Shown here in pieces: positions 53,601 through 61,006 of a stretch of DNA of 64,000 nt. The stretch is from Chryseobacterium indologenes (lineage in GTDB: Bacteria > Bacteroidota > Bacteroidia > Flavobacteriales > Weeksellaceae): the NCBI GenBank assembly GCA_002439165.1, contig DJTE01000003.1, positions 99,154-163,153 on the forward strand, written 5' to 3'. The first letter of the stretch is position 1; each line of letters opens with the position of its first letter. The notes below the pieces were generated by a model that was given only the letters and a program-made list of their open reading frames with translations, searched no databases and was not told the origin of the DNA. Both the position numbers and the translations under genes were made by a program.

Positions 53601-54404
53601 ATTATTTGAAGATACTTTGACCTCAGAGAGAATCTTGCTCTGGAAGAATTTGACTCCCTGAACATAGGATTCTTCTTTTAAACTCCGATCTGCATATGTG
53701 AAAATTACGCTGTTGAAATGAGGAGTGTTAAGATCTTTGTTTCCACCCCATTGTATTGTACTGATCAGGCTTACATTGTTCTGCTGACTATAACTATATG
53801 AGATATAATTTCCCTGAGGATCTCTCCATTCGGTAATATAATAATCAATTGGTGTTCTTGAATCAGGATTGCGTCCATACCACGCCTGAGAACCGTCCTC
53901 AAAAGTTACCTCCCAGAACTCCGGACCTTTCCATGGTTTGGAAGGATCAGGAAAACCTAAAGACTTGATTTTAGTATTGGAATATTTTTCTGTCACATAT
54001 TCCGCCCCATCTTTACCATACTCTCCTGATTTTAGAATCAATCTTTGGCCGTTGAAACTATAATAGTCTGAGTAATCCAGCTGGATTCCTTTCACTTCTT
54101 CGGCGTTATCCATATTCTTGTCAATCCGGGTGATTGCCGTTATTCCGGAAATACTCCAGCCATATCCGGCAACACCATTACCAGATTCACTGGTATAGAC
54201 TAAATCAATGCTTGGAGCTACACTTTTTACTCCTGCGGGAAGGTCAAGTGGTAGCGAGAATTGCAGCTGGCCTCCTTTGGTTACTTCAATATTCCCCCTG
54301 GTATCATGAAATTTCGGTGTTGTCTGTGATAAACAAAACACGGAAATAAAAGATAAGAGCAGAGATGAAAATAACCGTATTTTGGTATGTTGATTTTTTT
54401 TCAT
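50679..54404 (-). CDS. SpvB/FG-GAP/RHS toxin, N-terminal part, ending at an in-frame amber codon
   Basis: A 1241-residue exported protein. Signal peptide (1-27, ending CLSQ), then SpvB-like start (TKGGQLQFSLPLDLPAG; GVAGYGWSISGI), FG-GAP-like calcium repeats about 330-630 (DIDGDGVPDVF, DIDGDGKVEV, DYNGDGKLDF, DMNKDGKSDI) and RHS repeats from about 960. It stops at TAG (50679-50681) within YNAAGQ-stop-VLARYAEN, where the frame simply goes on for 38 codons into the next RHS part. The intact protein would be about 2092 residues, a Tc-toxin-B-like cage carrying a nuclease. The gene is preceded 6 nt upstream by the T9SS-tail protein. Confidence 0.88.
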   Translation of the reverse strand: MKKNQHTKIRLFSSLLLSFISVFCLSQTTPKFHDTRGNIEVTKGGQLQFSLPLDLPAGVKSVAPSIDLVYTSESGNGVAGYGWSISGITAITRIDKNMDNAEEVKGIQLDYSDYYSFNGQRLILKSGEYGKDGAEYVTEKYSNTKIKSLGFPDPSKPWKGPEFWEVTFEDGSQAWYGRNPDSRTPIDYYITEWRDPQGNYISYSYSQQNNVSLISTIQWGGNKDLNTPHFNSVIFTYADRSLKEESYVQGVKFFQSKILSEVKVSSNNAQFRRYGIDYTGNGTNYQFAEKVTEYNANDEQANPAVISYPPMVNSSYAEYAAEPDPFENVKLVGDFNADSYLDFLMNNGAVKLGALNETFSTIQTGQVFSANAKVVGTLLDEDGQVYNGNGIVEFKNGKLFGYIFKNNAFVKVFEKSLPIACTPTCDDSLALNVGDIDGDGVPDVFLRDNAPNGFQTTYIVDLKLPTAQLKTVVTINNDDSYPNQQYTDIDGDGKVEVISQWGSQYAVLEFVKYSDYQYEKKVRFSGNLLDAKDPEFPVLYGDYNGDGKLDFAIPITDNAIGKPDDWRFYMGTDKGFTPFLKKEFFTYRKFQKEMTGNYAKFARQYFFSVTDMNKDGKSDIVQVFSYNQINPFNTQYRNFGYVVSAKMGNGAESDGTPNFTANWSFVSPEYQVQNLLDLTLFTPLTSSIKSGNNYYNVFLFWKQFLKKIKGPTAISELARMSSITQGGVTTSVNYLEVVPDNAINANFYKKEKKEVYPNYSLSRADKLYAVSQLNQDGRKQDFRYRGLTGNLPKKKAFGFHQTARSTWYADGFENTKIWSGSEIDPANDGLPTKEWSIRTNSENSIFPTDISENNTNLLSFQSVTYRTDKLLNGQVVTNIPQASRTKIVTATVPRSTKSKDFLTGTFTDQVTSYESHYLPVQTEINTNFGYAISTTDFDYDHNPAGSGRNYYIGRPVRKRERVEAYGDTQSNTTIYTYENNLLSLLKFSPGSDPANTLEEKYTYDGFGNITGKMIKAIMDGNSKFEGVLYDAQGRFLIKKTDNLGLVTSMTYNTRGQLLTYTDADGNTLTNIYDTWGKIISSASSISGTGTYQYDRDNLYNAVVTQNDADGNVSKVYANKWGQKYKTSAKAFGQGQFIVNEVQYDLLGRKIKESEPYFEGQSASQWNTIAYDDTVFPAKVKTTSFNGKQLETSISGLTTTVKETNPADYGRKTSQTMDALGNITSSTDKGGTVQFSYNAAGQ

Positions 54405-54410
54405 AATCTG

Positions 54411-54863
54411 TTATCTTTTGGTGATGTTTTTACTGAAAACTCTTCCGTCCCTTAAAGCGAAGCGTAATACATACACTCCCCAGTCATAACCTGTCATATT
54501 TATCTTAAGCTGCCTGTTAAGCTGAGGTAGATTCTGCTGTTGAAATTTCCAGTGAACCGTGCTGTGCTGGTATAATGAAACAGATGTTATCAGTCCGTCT
54601 GCTTCTTCTGTCCAGTCAATCGTTAAAACGTCATTAACGGGAACGGGATACAGACGTATCTGTTTCCAGAAGGTTTTTTCATCCATAACCTGTGATGTGG
54701 TTAATGAAGTAGTTTTAGATTCAGCAGGAGCCTGCTTAGCATTGATATCGGGTCCCCGGTACCGCTGATTACCTGCTTTGTCATACTTGAAGTAGACCTC
54801 TGTCTGGGAGAATCCCAGAAACCCTATCAATAAAGAAAATAGGGAAAACATTTTTTTTCTCAT
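54411..54863 (-). CDS. Small secreted protein with YD-like motif and T9SS C-terminal sorting domain
   Basis: A 150-residue protein: signal peptide (MRKKMFSLFSLLIGFLGFSQ), a short VYFKYDKAGNQRYRGP segment that resembles an RHS/YD repeat (YxYDxxGNxxxR), a linker, and from about residue 68 a type A sorting domain (IRLYPVPVNDVLTIDW ... YDWGVYVLRFALRDGRVFSKNITKR). It is thus mostly an export signal. It lies 6 nt upstream of the giant RHS gene, which itself has no sorting domain at its end. It may bring the RHS protein to the type IX secretion system in trans. The domain call is firm; the carrier role is hypothesis. Confidence 0.82.
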   Translation of the reverse strand: MRKKMFSLFSLLIGFLGFSQTEVYFKYDKAGNQRYRGPDINAKQAPAESKTTSLTTSQVMDEKTFWKQIRLYPVPVNDVLTIDWTEEADGLITSVSLYQHSTVHWKFQQQNLPQLNRQLKINMTGYDWGVYVLRFALRDGRVFSKNITKR

Positions 54864-55037
54864 AAGTAAAATTTTAAATGTGTTTGGATAATAATTATTA
54901 TACTTTTTTTTAAATCGTTAAAATAATCCCAACCTGCACACTAATTAATGTAATTAAGGTTGATAATTTTCTTTTATTTCATTTTTTATGGTGTTTTTAT
55001 GAGATAAACTTATTATTTTTTCACATATAAACAATGG

Positions 55038-55070
55038 GTAAAAACCCCGTATTTTATACCGGGATTTTAC
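55038..55070. promoter_or_regulatory. Imperfect 33-bp palindrome, candidate operator
   Basis: GTAAAAACCCCGTAT-TTT-ATACCGGGATTTTAC: 13 of 15 positions pair. It sits 175 bp upstream of the first toxin-operon gene. The length and symmetry suggest a dimeric regulator site. Confidence 0.5.
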
Positions 55071-55159
55071 GGATATATTTTTTATCAAAACTGCCTGATT
55101 TGCTATATCATATTCCAGTTTATTTAGTGAAAAGGTTAAAATAATTAGTCAGTAGGAAT

Positions 55160-55290
55160 TCCAATATTTAGGAAAAGCGAAAGTCGCGGACCTAAAGCCA
55201 AACTGACAAAGAGGTACTGCGAAGAACTCTGTATCCGGAAAGACTTATCCCGCGCCCGTATAGGTACAAGTGCGTAAACCTATCTTTTTT
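55160..55290 (+). ncRNA. Candidate structured RNA with terminator
   Basis: Unlike its AT-rich surroundings this stretch has several short stems (AGCGAAAGTCGC, AGAGGTACTGCGAAGAACTCT) and conserved-looking blocks (GCGGACCTAAAGCC). It ends at ATAGGT / ACCTAT followed by six T. There is no reading frame and no plus-strand gene for it to lead. I cannot assign a known RNA family. Confidence 0.35.
55258..55290 (+). terminator. Terminator of the candidate structured RNA
   Basis: Stem ATAGGT (55260-55265) / ACCTAT (55278-55283) and TTTTTT. Confidence 0.55.
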
Positions 55291-55357
55291 GGATACATAT
55301 AGAAGGTTCACAGTTTTCTTTGTTCAATACGATAGCTTACACTGTGTTTTGTTAAAA

Positions 55358-55498
55358 TTATGGGAGGCAAATCTTAGTATTTCTTAATGTAATTTCCAAT
55401 GGCTTTATCACTTCACCACTGATTTTAAGTTTAAAATCCGTCTGGCTGAATGTCCAGCTGAAAATGCACAGAAAGGCTAAAAGCAGTATTTTTTTCAT
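55358..55498 (-). pseudogene. Truncated secreted-protein stub, 46 codons
   Basis: Starts 16 nt after the fdhF stop codon. It reads a perfect signal peptide (MKKILLLAFLCIFSWTFSQ) and the beginning of a mature domain (DFKLKISGEVIKPLEITL) before stopping at LP. It looks like the 5' end of a longer exported protein, cut short. It lies where the Moco/FdhF block gives way to the toxin island and could mark the junction. A genuine 46-residue secreted peptide is the alternative. Confidence 0.5.
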
Positions 55499-55514
55499 AC
55501 AAAAAAGCTTAGGA

Positions 55515-57911
55515 CTATGGTCTTTGAACAGCACCTTTATACAGCATTTCGTCTACTTTTTTATAGACTTCCGGATCGTGTTTTCTGATTTTAATTTTCA
55601 CATATTTGGAAGCGGGCATATTGCTTTCTTTCACTACATTATTCACGGAAACCAGCACATTGGTTTCCGGGAAATAGGTTACGGTATTTTTTTCAGGAAT
55701 CCGGTAGGAAACAATGATAAACAGAGGTGCTACCCTTTCTATGCCATCGTCATAATTATAAAGATCTACTTTATCTCCGGCTTTGAATCCGGCCTTATCA
55801 ATATCATTCTGATTCATAAAGATAACCCGTCTTTCGTTCTTAATACCCCGGTACCGGTCATCCAGCCCGTAAATGGTTGTATTGAACTGATCATGGGTAC
55901 GTGTAGTGGCCATCATATATTCATCAGGCGCAAGGGTATTATCAGGAATTTCTGTTAGCGTAAAAGGAGCACGTCCTCCAAGTTCTTTAGAAAAATACTG
56001 TTTATCGCGGGCTGCATTGGGAAGATAGAATCCTCCTTTCCGGCGGACACGAACATTATAATCTTCAAATCCGGGAATACACTGCTCGATATCATCCCGC
56101 ACAGCATCATAGCTGTCATGGTAACGCTGCCAGTTGATCACAGATCTTTCTCCCAGCGTAGCCATTGCCATACGGCATACGATCTGGGTTTCATTAACCA
56201 GGTGATCAGATACCGGATCCAGCATTCCTTTGGAATCCTGTACTACTCCCATTGAGTTTTCGGTGGAAACAATCTGTATTTCACCATTCACAATATCTTT
56301 ATCGCTCCGGCCGTAAGTAGGCAGGATCAGTGCTTCTTTCCCGTGTACCAGATGTCCCCTGTTCAGTTTCGTGGAAACGGATACAAGCAGGTTAAGTTTT
56401 CGCAGTGCATGAGCGGTATAGGTAGTATCCGGTGTTGCGGATATGAAATTTCCTCCCATGCAGAACAATACCTTTACTTTTTCTTCATGAATGGCTTTGA
56501 TAGTACGCACTACATCATAACCGTGTTTACGGGGTACTTTAAAGCCATAGAAGTTTTCAAGCCTGTCCAGCTGCTCATCGGTAGGCTTTTCATCAATCAT
56601 CATGGTTCTGTTTCCCTGCACATTACTGTGTCCGCGGACAGGGCATACTCCGGCTCCAGGTTTTCCGATGCTTCCTTTAAGCAGAAGAATATTAAGGATT
56701 TCCCGGATCATATCTACTCCGTTGGGCTGCTGAGTCAGCCCCATTCCCCAGCTGAAAATGATTTTTTTCCTGGCGGCAATCGCTTCTGCCGCTTCATACA
56801 ATCCTTCTCTGGAAACTCCGGAAAGAGCAGCCAGCTCATCCAGGTTATAACGATCAAACTGTTTGATGAAATCTTCATATCCTGATGTTTTTTCATTAAT
56901 AAAATCGTGATCGAATACAGTTCCCGGATTTTTTTGTTCCAGTTCGATCAATAAAAGCTCAAGTGCTTTCAGCAAGGCCATATCGCCATTGATCTTTACG
57001 GGAAGATAAAGATCTGCCAGCTGAACACCGCCTTTCAGGATATCTTTAACGCTCTGCGGGTTGATAAAGCCCATCAGGCCGGCCTCAGGTAAAGGGTTAA
57101 TGGCAATAATTTTCGCTCCGTTCTTTTTTCCTTTAGCCAGGGCACTCATCATTCTCGGCGCATTGGTTCCCGGGTTCTGCCCGATGATCACAATCACTTC
57201 CGCTTCATAAAAATCTTCAAGTGTTACGGTTCCTTTACCGATTCCAATGGTAGTGCGCAGTGCAGAGCCTGAGGTTTCGTGGCACATATTGGAGCAGTCC
57301 GGCATATTGTTGGTTCCGAATTCTTTGGCAAATAACTGGTAAACGAAGGATGCTTCGTTACTTGTTCTTCCGGAGGTATAAAAGGCGGCTTCATCCGGAG
57401 TTTCAAGGGCGTTGAGGTGTTCTGCAATTTTTTTAAAGGCATTTTCCCAGCTGATAGGCTGATAATGGGTAGCTCCTTCCGGTAAATACATGGGATGGGT
57501 AAGCCGGCCCATCTTCCCGATCTGATAATCATCCAGCCGGGCAAGATCATATACCGAATTCTGTTTAAAAAATTCCGGGGTTACTCTTTTGGTGGTTGCC
57601 TCTTCGGCAAGCGCCTTTGCTCCGTTTTCACAGTATTCGCCCAAAACAGAGCGTTCATCATCGGGATCCGGCCACGCACAGCTCGGGCAGTCGAAACCGC
57701 CCATCTGGTTCATTCTGAATAAGGCCCTCATTCCCCGGACCGGTGCTTTTTCTTCAAAAAGGTCGCTGAATGCAGCCATTACGGCGGGTACGCCTGCTGC
57801 CGCTTTTTCAACATGGGTAAGCTTCAGATCAAGTAAGGTATAGGGATTCTCAGCATTCGGTTCTTTACTGATTTCCTTTTCTATTTCTTTCTTTTTATTA
57901 TTATCTTCCAT
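55515..57911 (-). CDS. FdhF/YdeP family molybdopterin oxidoreductase
   Basis: A 798-residue cytoplasmic enzyme of the DMSO-reductase superfamily. The N-terminal CPSCAWPDP motif near residue 75 replaces the usual four-Cys [4Fe-4S] loop of formate dehydrogenases. Later come GRTSNEASFVYQLFAKEFGTNN, the probable Mo-ligand Cys in NMCHETSG, IGQNPGTNAPRMM, and the C-terminal molydopterin dinucleotide-binding domain (TRTHDQFNTTIYG). Grouping with fdhD, moaD and moaE supports a Mo-bis-MGD enzyme. Formate oxidation is plausible, but YdeP-type proteins have no settled reaction. Confidence 0.9.
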   Translation of the reverse strand: MEDNNKKKEIEKEISKEPNAENPYTLLDLKLTHVEKAAAGVPAVMAAFSDLFEEKAPVRGMRALFRMNQMGGFDCPSCAWPDPDDERSVLGEYCENGAKALAEEATTKRVTPEFFKQNSVYDLARLDDYQIGKMGRLTHPMYLPEGATHYQPISWENAFKKIAEHLNALETPDEAAFYTSGRTSNEASFVYQLFAKEFGTNNMPDCSNMCHETSGSALRTTIGIGKGTVTLEDFYEAEVIVIIGQNPGTNAPRMMSALAKGKKNGAKIIAINPLPEAGLMGFINPQSVKDILKGGVQLADLYLPVKINGDMALLKALELLLIELEQKNPGTVFDHDFINEKTSGYEDFIKQFDRYNLDELAALSGVSREGLYEAAEAIAARKKIIFSWGMGLTQQPNGVDMIREILNILLLKGSIGKPGAGVCPVRGHSNVQGNRTMMIDEKPTDEQLDRLENFYGFKVPRKHGYDVVRTIKAIHEEKVKVLFCMGGNFISATPDTTYTAHALRKLNLLVSVSTKLNRGHLVHGKEALILPTYGRSDKDIVNGEIQIVSTENSMGVVQDSKGMLDPVSDHLVNETQIVCRMAMATLGERSVINWQRYHDSYDAVRDDIEQCIPGFEDYNVRVRRKGGFYLPNAARDKQYFSKELGGRAPFTLTEIPDNTLAPDEYMMATTRTHDQFNTTIYGLDDRYRGIKNERRVIFMNQNDIDKAGFKAGDKVDLYNYDDGIERVAPLFIIVSYRIPEKNTVTYFPETNVLVSVNNVVKESNMPASKYVKIKIRKHDPEVYKKVDEMLYKGAVQRP

Positions 57912-57933
57912 AGCTTTTTATTTTGTGATGGGG

Positions 57934-58284
57934 TCAACAGGTAAGATTGGGATTCGGGTAATTATCACTCTGATCTTCCAGGCTATTGTCTATGCAGACA
58001 AAGTCTTTTTCTACCAGTAGTTTTACAAGGCCGGTCTGCCCGTCAAAACCTACCCTGTCTGTGGAAACGAGCTCTTCAATCATAGCCTGCGGTATTTTCA
58101 TGACCATTCTGTTTTCGATAAAGGCTGCGGAAAGCTCTTCTTCATCTGTTTTCACAATTTCATAAATGAATGGTCTGTCTACAAATTCAGTAGTGCAGGA
58201 AACAATTCCGCTTTTCCCTAATTCTGTAACTTCTGACCGGGTGATACGTAAACGGATTGAGTTGTCTTTTATTCTTATTTTCAT
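57934..58284 (-). CDS. Small conserved protein of the FdhF operon (DUF7009-like)
   Basis: A 116-residue soluble protein beginning MKIRIKDNSIRLRITRSEV and ending in an acidic tail. It sits between fdhD and fdhF, 22 nt upstream of the latter. The N-terminal SIRLRLT-type motif fits a small Bacteroidota family that accompanies Mo oxidoreductases (DUF7009, from memory). It may be an assembly or maturation factor; that role is inferred only from the operon. Confidence 0.72.
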   Translation of the reverse strand: MKIRIKDNSIRLRITRSEVTELGKSGIVSCTTEFVDRPFIYEIVKTDEEELSAAFIENRMVMKIPQAMIEELVSTDRVGFDGQTGLVKLLVEKDFVCIDNSLEDQSDNYPNPNLTC

Positions 58285-58376
58285 TGTCTATTTTTTAGAA
58301 GGCTGCTGATGTTTATCTTACAGTGTACACGTTAGCTTTATTTTCTGTCACTGATGTACGAATATTTTTTATCCGG

Positions 58377-59249
58377 CTATTTCGCGGTGATCTCAAGAAA
58401 ACAGCTCCGGTTATATATATTGAACCGGTTTTCGCGGAGAAATCCCAGCAGGGTTATATCAAACTCCCTGGCCAGATCCACTGCCAGGCTGGAAGGTGCT
58501 CCTATTGCTGCGACGATTGATATTCCTGCCATAGCTGCTTTCTGAATAAGTTCAAAGCTGGCTCTTCCGCTTAATACCAGAATTTTATCACTCAGGGGAA
58601 GCTGTCCGGTAAATAAAGAATGTCCTATCAGTTTATCCAGCGCATTATGCCGGCCTACATCTTCTCTTAAGGCAAGCAGATTTCCATTTAAATCGAAAAT
58701 ACCGGAAGCGTGAATGCCTCCTGTGGCACTGAAATTATTCTGAAAGGCCCGCAGGTTTTCCGACAGCTGATATAGTATTTCAAAGGTGATGATCTGTTTT
58801 TTCTTTTCAGGATGCCGGAAGGGGCTTACTGTTCTTATGGATTCAATAGAACCTTTTCCGCATACGCCACAGCTGGAAGTCGTGTAGAAGTTTCTGTCGG
58901 ATTTCATGAGTTCAGGCATAAAACCTTCTGTTAATTCTACAATAATGGTATTTTCTCTGTTCTCTGAGCATTCTTTTGAAGAATGTTCCACGTTTCTGAT
59001 CTGATGGCAGCCGGAAATAATTCCTTCAGTAAAAAGAAATCCGGCCGCCAGTTCTGCATCATTACCTGGTGTACGCATGGTCACCGATATATTTTTTCTT
59101 TCCCTCTGCTCTTCCGGTCCGAAAGAAACACGGATTTCCAAAGGTTCTTCTACGGCAATTTCGTCTGTACAGCTAAAACTGCTGAGATCCTTTACTTTAA
59201 TGATTTCTATCCGGTTCACAGATTTGTTTTCTGATATACTGGTTTCCAT
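58377..59249 (-). CDS. fdhD: Sulfur carrier FdhD for formate dehydrogenase-type enzymes
   Basis: A 290-residue protein that moves sulfur from a cysteine desulfurase to the Mo site of formate dehydrogenases. The hallmark CGVCGKGS loop (TTSSCGVCGKGSIESI) carries the sulfur-transfer cysteines. Other family pieces are ELAAGFLFTEGI, GGIHASGIF, EDVGRHNALDKLIG and SGRASFELIQKA. It lies 47 nt downstream of moaE and upstream of the DUF7009-like gene, consistent with service to the fdhF product. Confidence 0.95.
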   Translation of the reverse strand: METSISENKSVNRIEIIKVKDLSSFSCTDEIAVEEPLEIRVSFGPEEQRERKNISVTMRTPGNDAELAAGFLFTEGIISGCHQIRNVEHSSKECSENRENTIIVELTEGFMPELMKSDRNFYTTSSCGVCGKGSIESIRTVSPFRHPEKKKQIITFEILYQLSENLRAFQNNFSATGGIHASGIFDLNGNLLALREDVGRHNALDKLIGHSLFTGQLPLSDKILVLSGRASFELIQKAAMAGISIVAAIGAPSSLAVDLAREFDITLLGFLRENRFNIYNRSCFLEITAK

Positions 59250-59296
59250 ACCTTTATGAACATATTAAGTAAATATACAAAATTCCGGTCTTCCAA

Positions 59297-59713
59297 TTAC
59301 GGATGAGCAGAAACCCATTCTTCGCCATCTTCAAAAACTTCTTTTTTCCATATGGGAACGGTTTTTTTTATGGTATCTATAATATACCGGCAGGCATCAA
59401 AAACGGCTTCCCTGTGCCCGTCGTTTACCAGAATTATTACTGCGGCATCACCAGGAAATAAAATTCCGGTACGATGATGAATAACGATATTCTGTACGGA
59501 AAATGAGGAAACAGCCTTTTCGGCTATTTTTTGCATTTCTCTGATGGCCATTGGCCGATAGCATTCATATTCCAGACGGATGACAGGTTTGTTTTCCGTA
59601 ACGTTCCGGACTGTTCCTATAAATGTTGCAATACCACCACTGGTATGATCCCTGGCAATGGAAAGAATTTCCGTTATATCCAGCGTGTTCTCTGTTATTC
59701 TTATATCAATCAC
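59297..59713 (-). CDS. moaE: Molybdopterin synthase catalytic subunit MoaE
   Basis: A 138-residue protein that, with MoaD, converts cPMP to molybdopterin. Conserved parts are GGIATFIGTVRN, LEYECYRPMAIREMQKI, HHRTGILFPGDAAVIILV, HREAVFDACRYIIDTIKKTVPIWKKE. Its partner moaD is 81 bp upstream in the same operon. Confidence 0.95.
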   Translation of the reverse strand: MIDIRITENTLDITEILSIARDHTSGGIATFIGTVRNVTENKPVIRLEYECYRPMAIREMQKIAEKAVSSFSVQNIVIHHRTGILFPGDAAVIILVNDGHREAVFDACRYIIDTIKKTVPIWKKEVFEDGEEWVSAHP

Positions 59714-59794
59714 TGTTTCACAAAGCTTTTAATTGATCTTACGATCTGTTATGAACGCACATTTTTTTGTGGGTACCCTCACCTCCTGTTCACA

Positions 59795-60037
59795 CTAGCC
59801 GCCGCTTACCGGAGGAATAATCGCAATTTCGTGAATGCTGTTCAGTATCTGATCATCATCTGCATATTCTTCGTCTACCGCAATAAAATAAGATTTCAGT
59901 TTTTTCAGTTCCGGAAATTCTTGTTCCAGAACATTTTTCAGCTGTCCCACATTCAGCCCGTCATTTACCTGCACGAGTTTTTCCGGTGTCCTGAAAATAT
60001 CTTTCGCTATACCGAATGCCAATATTTTAAGTTTCAT
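59795..60037 (-). CDS. moaD: Molybdopterin synthase sulfur carrier subunit MoaD
   Basis: An 80-residue ubiquitin-like protein ending in the functional Gly-Gly (IIPPVSGG), which MoeB adenylates and which then carries the thiocarboxylate sulfur. N-terminal KILAFGIAKDIF and central FPELKKLKSYFIAVDEEYADD match the family. Its ATG follows the TauE/SafE stop codon directly (TAAATG). Confidence 0.95.
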   Translation of the reverse strand: MKLKILAFGIAKDIFRTPEKLVQVNDGLNVGQLKNVLEQEFPELKKLKSYFIAVDEEYADDDQILNSIHEIAIIPPVSGG

Positions 60038-60787
60038 TTACCCGTATTTAATTAAAATGTTTACACCTGCCACTAAAACCAATACTGCGGTCATTCTTTT
60101 TATAACCAGTGCATTCCATTTCAGTGACATTCTTGCCCCTATCTGTCCGCCTATAAAAACAGCCAGACATAAACTCAGAATTCTGAAAAAGTTTATATCG
60201 GCCGATATCTCTGATACCTGTCCGAAAATTCCGGATATGGAATTCGCTAAAATAAAAACGCTGGATGTCGCAGCAATCTTTCTCGGTGTATCCCATTTCA
60301 TCAGATTAAGCAATGGGGAAAGAAAAATTCCCCCACCAATTCCCACTAATCCTGATAAGAAGCCAATACCTCCTCCTAAAATACCGTTGCCGGCAACTGA
60401 CAGCCCGGAATCTTCTACCGTATTTTCCTCACTTCCGGTGCCTGTCTTTATCAATAACAATAAGGCTGCCACGATCAGCGTAATTCCCAGAACCAGAAAG
60501 AAGGTTTCCCTGCTGATTTTCAACACAGCTCCAAGATAAGCCATAGGAACACTTACCAGGGTTATGGGGATCACTTTTTTCCAGTTGATCTGTTTATTTT
60601 TCAAATAGATATAAGCCCCTCCAGTTACGACAATCACATTACAGATCAGTGCTGTTAAACGTATTTCCTGATAGGGAAGATTATACATGGCCAAAACCGC
60701 CAGATAGCTGGAACCGCCTCCGAATCCTATTGATGAATAAACAAAGGCGATTATTAAAAAGAAAAAAAAGATTTCCCAGTGACCCAT
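60038..60787 (-). CDS. TauE/SafE family anion permease in the Moco operon
   Basis: A 249-residue inner-membrane protein with 7-8 hydrophobic helices and the repeated family motif: GGGSSYLAVLAMYNLP near the N-terminus and GFLSGLVGIGGGIFLSPLLNLM in the second half. Family members move sulfite, sulfoacetate and other small organic or sulfur anions. It is the first gene of a minus-strand operon whose other genes make Mo cofactor and FdhF, and its stop abuts moaD. A substrate linked to that pathway (formate, a sulfur anion, or molybdate) is inference. Confidence 0.88.
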   Translation of the reverse strand: MGHWEIFFFFLIIAFVYSSIGFGGGSSYLAVLAMYNLPYQEIRLTALICNVIVVTGGAYIYLKNKQINWKKVIPITLVSVPMAYLGAVLKISRETFFLVLGITLIVAALLLLIKTGTGSEENTVEDSGLSVAGNGILGGGIGFLSGLVGIGGGIFLSPLLNLMKWDTPRKIAATSSVFILANSISGIFGQVSEISADINFFRILSLCLAVFIGGQIGARMSLKWNALVIKRMTAVLVLVAGVNILIKYG

Positions 60788-60941
60788 GTGTTTTATTAAG
60801 GATTAATTTTATTACAATAATACTGATTTTACACACTGTTTAATATACTGTATCATAAAATTTATGATGTTATCCGGAGATAAATACCACAGACTATAAG
60901 ATTAAAAGTTTAATATGCATTTTCTTCACATTCCTCAAAAA

Positions 60942-60973
60942 AAGAACCTTCCGGATTTACGTCCGGAAGGTTT
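60942..60973 (-). terminator. Terminator of the gene at 61007
   Basis: AACCTTCCGGA / TCCGGAAGGTT, 11 bp, with a 6-nt loop and T-run on the minus strand. Confidence 0.85.
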
Positions 60974-61006
60974 ACTGTATTCTTGGAAAATTTAATTTTT
61001 AAAATA

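Larger units (their letters stand above)
54864..55357. other. Regulatory and possible ncRNA region upstream of the toxin operon
   Basis: No gene is seen. It contains a 33-bp imperfect palindrome (55038-55070) upstream of the toxin operon and a GC-richer, structured-looking stretch with its own terminator on the plus strand (55160-55290). Confidence 0.5.

Noticed and set aside
55168..55235. c-di-GMP-I (GEMM) riboswitch
   Set aside because: Only part of the core resembles it, the GGGCAAACC block is absent and there is no gene downstream on that strand; kept only as an unclassified RNA candidate.
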